Below, piece after piece: positions 62,984 through 64,000 of a stretch of DNA of 64,000 nucleotides. Both the position numbers and the translations under genes were made by a program. The number at the start of each line of letters is the position of its first letter. Positions within the stretch are counted from its first letter, which is position 1. The notes beneath the pieces are model-generated. The model was not told the origin of the DNA, searched no databases, and worked only from the letters and a program-made list of their open reading frames with translations. Origin of the DNA: Polaribacter vadi (lineage in GTDB: Bacteria; Bacteroidota; Bacteroidia; Flavobacteriales; Flavobacteriaceae); the NCBI RefSeq assembly GCF_018861005.1, contig NZ_JAHKQL010000026.1, forward strand, positions 78,751 through 142,750. The letters are read 5' to 3'.

Positions 62984-64000
62984 TTATCTTTTATCTAAAT
63001 CTATTTGTAAACTAAATGTACTGGCATTAGCAGCAGAATGGAATTTAGAATATGCATAATTAAACTTTATTTTATTCATTTTAATTCCAAACCCAAAAGA
63101 AATACCACCAAAAGTTCTTACATTTTGCAATTTTAATTCTGCTGCTCTTCTAAAATTATAGCCCATTCTAATATTAATAGCACTTTCTGGGAATAATTCA
63201 GCACCAATAACAAAATGTCTAAAAGTATTACCAATAAAACCAATTTCTTCCTCAGTTACATTTCCTTCTAAATCAGTAGTTTGCTCTGAAGGGTTAGATT
63301 CTGAAACATTCCATTGTTGTAAATTATCTAAAGTAAAATACCATTTTAAAGGAACATATTCTAATTGATAAGAACCTCCTAACGCAACTTTAAATGGTAG
63401 TTTTTCATTAGTCCCATCATAAGTTTTAATTTGTGATCCCACATTTCTAGCTACTAATGTAAATGAATAAGGTTTATAAGGACTGTAATATAAAATACCG
63501 AAATCGCCAGCAACACCAGCAGAATTATAATTACTAATCCTTGAATTTATTATTTTGATACTAGCTCCAAAAAATAAATTTGTCCAAGGTAAATTTCTAG
63601 CATAACCAATTGAAATTGCTAAATCATTAGCACTAAAATCACCAGTTTCATTTCCTTCATCATCAGCACCAATTAAAGTACCATAATCTAAATACTTAAT
63701 GCTTCCATGTATCGTACCAAAACGTCTTGATATTAATTTTGCGTAAGACAATGAACCAATATTAATCCCTGCCAAATAACTAGAATAATTAACAGAAACT
63801 TTATTATCAATCTCAGAATTAATCGTGGATGGATTCCATATAGGTTGATTAACATCATCAATAAGCGTTAATACTTCTCCACCAAGGGAAATTTGCCTTG
63901 CAGAAGTAGATAAATTCAAAAATTGATAAACATTTTCTCCTCCAACTTGAGATTTAGACTCTATTGAAAATAAAAAAGATATATATAAAATAAATAAAAT
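62984..64000 (-). CDS. porQ: Type IX secretion system protein PorQ (5' end outside window)
   Basis: The frame stays open to the window edge. The visible part begins ILFILYISFLFSIESKS, the end of a signal peptide, followed by QVGGENVYQFLNLSTSARQI and SLGG, the diagnostic PorQ start, so internal Met or TTG starts are not used. It continues as an outer-membrane barrel (YAKLISRRFGTIHGSIKYLD, GFGIKMNKIKFNYAYSKF). PorQ works with PorU, PorV and PorZ in processing and anchoring type IX cargo at the cell surface. About 338 residues are visible; only a few codons are missing. Confidence 0.9.
   Translation of the reverse strand: MLFILYISFLFSIESKSQVGGENVYQFLNLSTSARQISLGGEVLTLIDDVNQPIWNPSTINSEIDNKVSVNYSSYLAGINIGSLSYAKLISRRFGTIHGSIKYLDYGTLIGADDEGNETGDFSANDLAISIGYARNLPWTNLFFGASIKIINSRISNYNSAGVAGDFGILYYSPYKPYSFTLVARNVGSQIKTYDGTNEKLPFKVALGGSYQLEYVPLKWYFTLDNLQQWNVSESNPSEQTTDLEGNVTEEEIGFIGNTFRHFVIGAELFPESAINIRMGYNFRRAAELKLQNVRTFGGISFGFGIKMNKIKFNYAYSKFHSAANASTFSLQIDLDKR

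Noticed and set aside
1..64000. CRISPR array, retron, toxin-antitoxin pair, conjugation or phage structural genes
   Set aside because: I looked for regularly spaced repeats, reverse transcriptase motifs, small overlapping toxin-antitoxin pairs, relaxase/VirB/Tra and capsid or terminase genes and saw none.

Overview
The window is low-GC, gene-dense DNA of a marine-type Flavobacteriaceae member (Bacteroidota), close in style to Polaribacter or Tenacibaculum. The evidence is a SusC/SusD pair, a type IX secretion protein (PorQ), promoters of the Bacteroidota form TTG-N19-TAnnTTTG, and housekeeping neighbourhoods typical of that family. The genus is an inference.

Core left (1-3658): the tail of an unidentified gene, fmt, an HU gene with a good promoter and terminator, yqgE, a class IV aminotransferase, a START-like protein, and tRNA-Met(CAT).

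Genomic island (about 3659-42422): the last 43 bases of the tRNA-Met gene, plus 3 bases, recur exactly as a 46-bp direct repeat at 42377-42422, so about 38.8 kb lies between attL and attR. A tyrosine recombinase faces inward from each end (IntA 3708-5177, IntB 40633-42048), and 12-bp GAACACGATTTG-type repeats lie beside the att sites. The left cargo is a YedK/SRAP protein, a small membrane protein, a TetR regulator and a phosphodiesterase-SusC-SusD operon with two matching TetR-type palindromes. The middle holds a LexA-like repressor divergent from dinB-dnaE2 (translesion synthesis). The right half is a defence block on the minus strand: type I restriction-modification (hsdR, hsdM, hsdS), RADAR (rdrA, rdrB), McrBC with an EVE-bearing McrB, and a 1605-residue protein joining an exonuclease-like domain, a RecQ helicase and a UvrD helicase. 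Two uncharacterised genes lie between hsdR and IntB. Just beyond attR is the 5' remnant of a third integrase, a scar of an earlier related element.

Signalling region (42.7-53.6 kb): a 2668-residue membrane histidine kinase with about 16 PAS modules overlaps its NarL-type response regulator. An unusual duplicated intergenic block of G-loop hairpins follows, then a single-domain receiver, a GNAT acetyltransferase and tRNA-Gly(TCC).

Core right (53.8-64 kb): a rhomboid protease, an LpxL-type acyltransferase, a class V aminotransferase, an outer-membrane barrel, glmM, rpsA, queE, cmk and porQ (cut by the window end). Two structured dispersed intergenic repeats lie at about 59.26 and 62.12 kb.

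The best candidates for new biology are the exonuclease-RecQ-UvrD fusion inside the defence block, the 16-PAS kinase with its G-loop hairpin array, and the att/arm-site layout of this integrase family.
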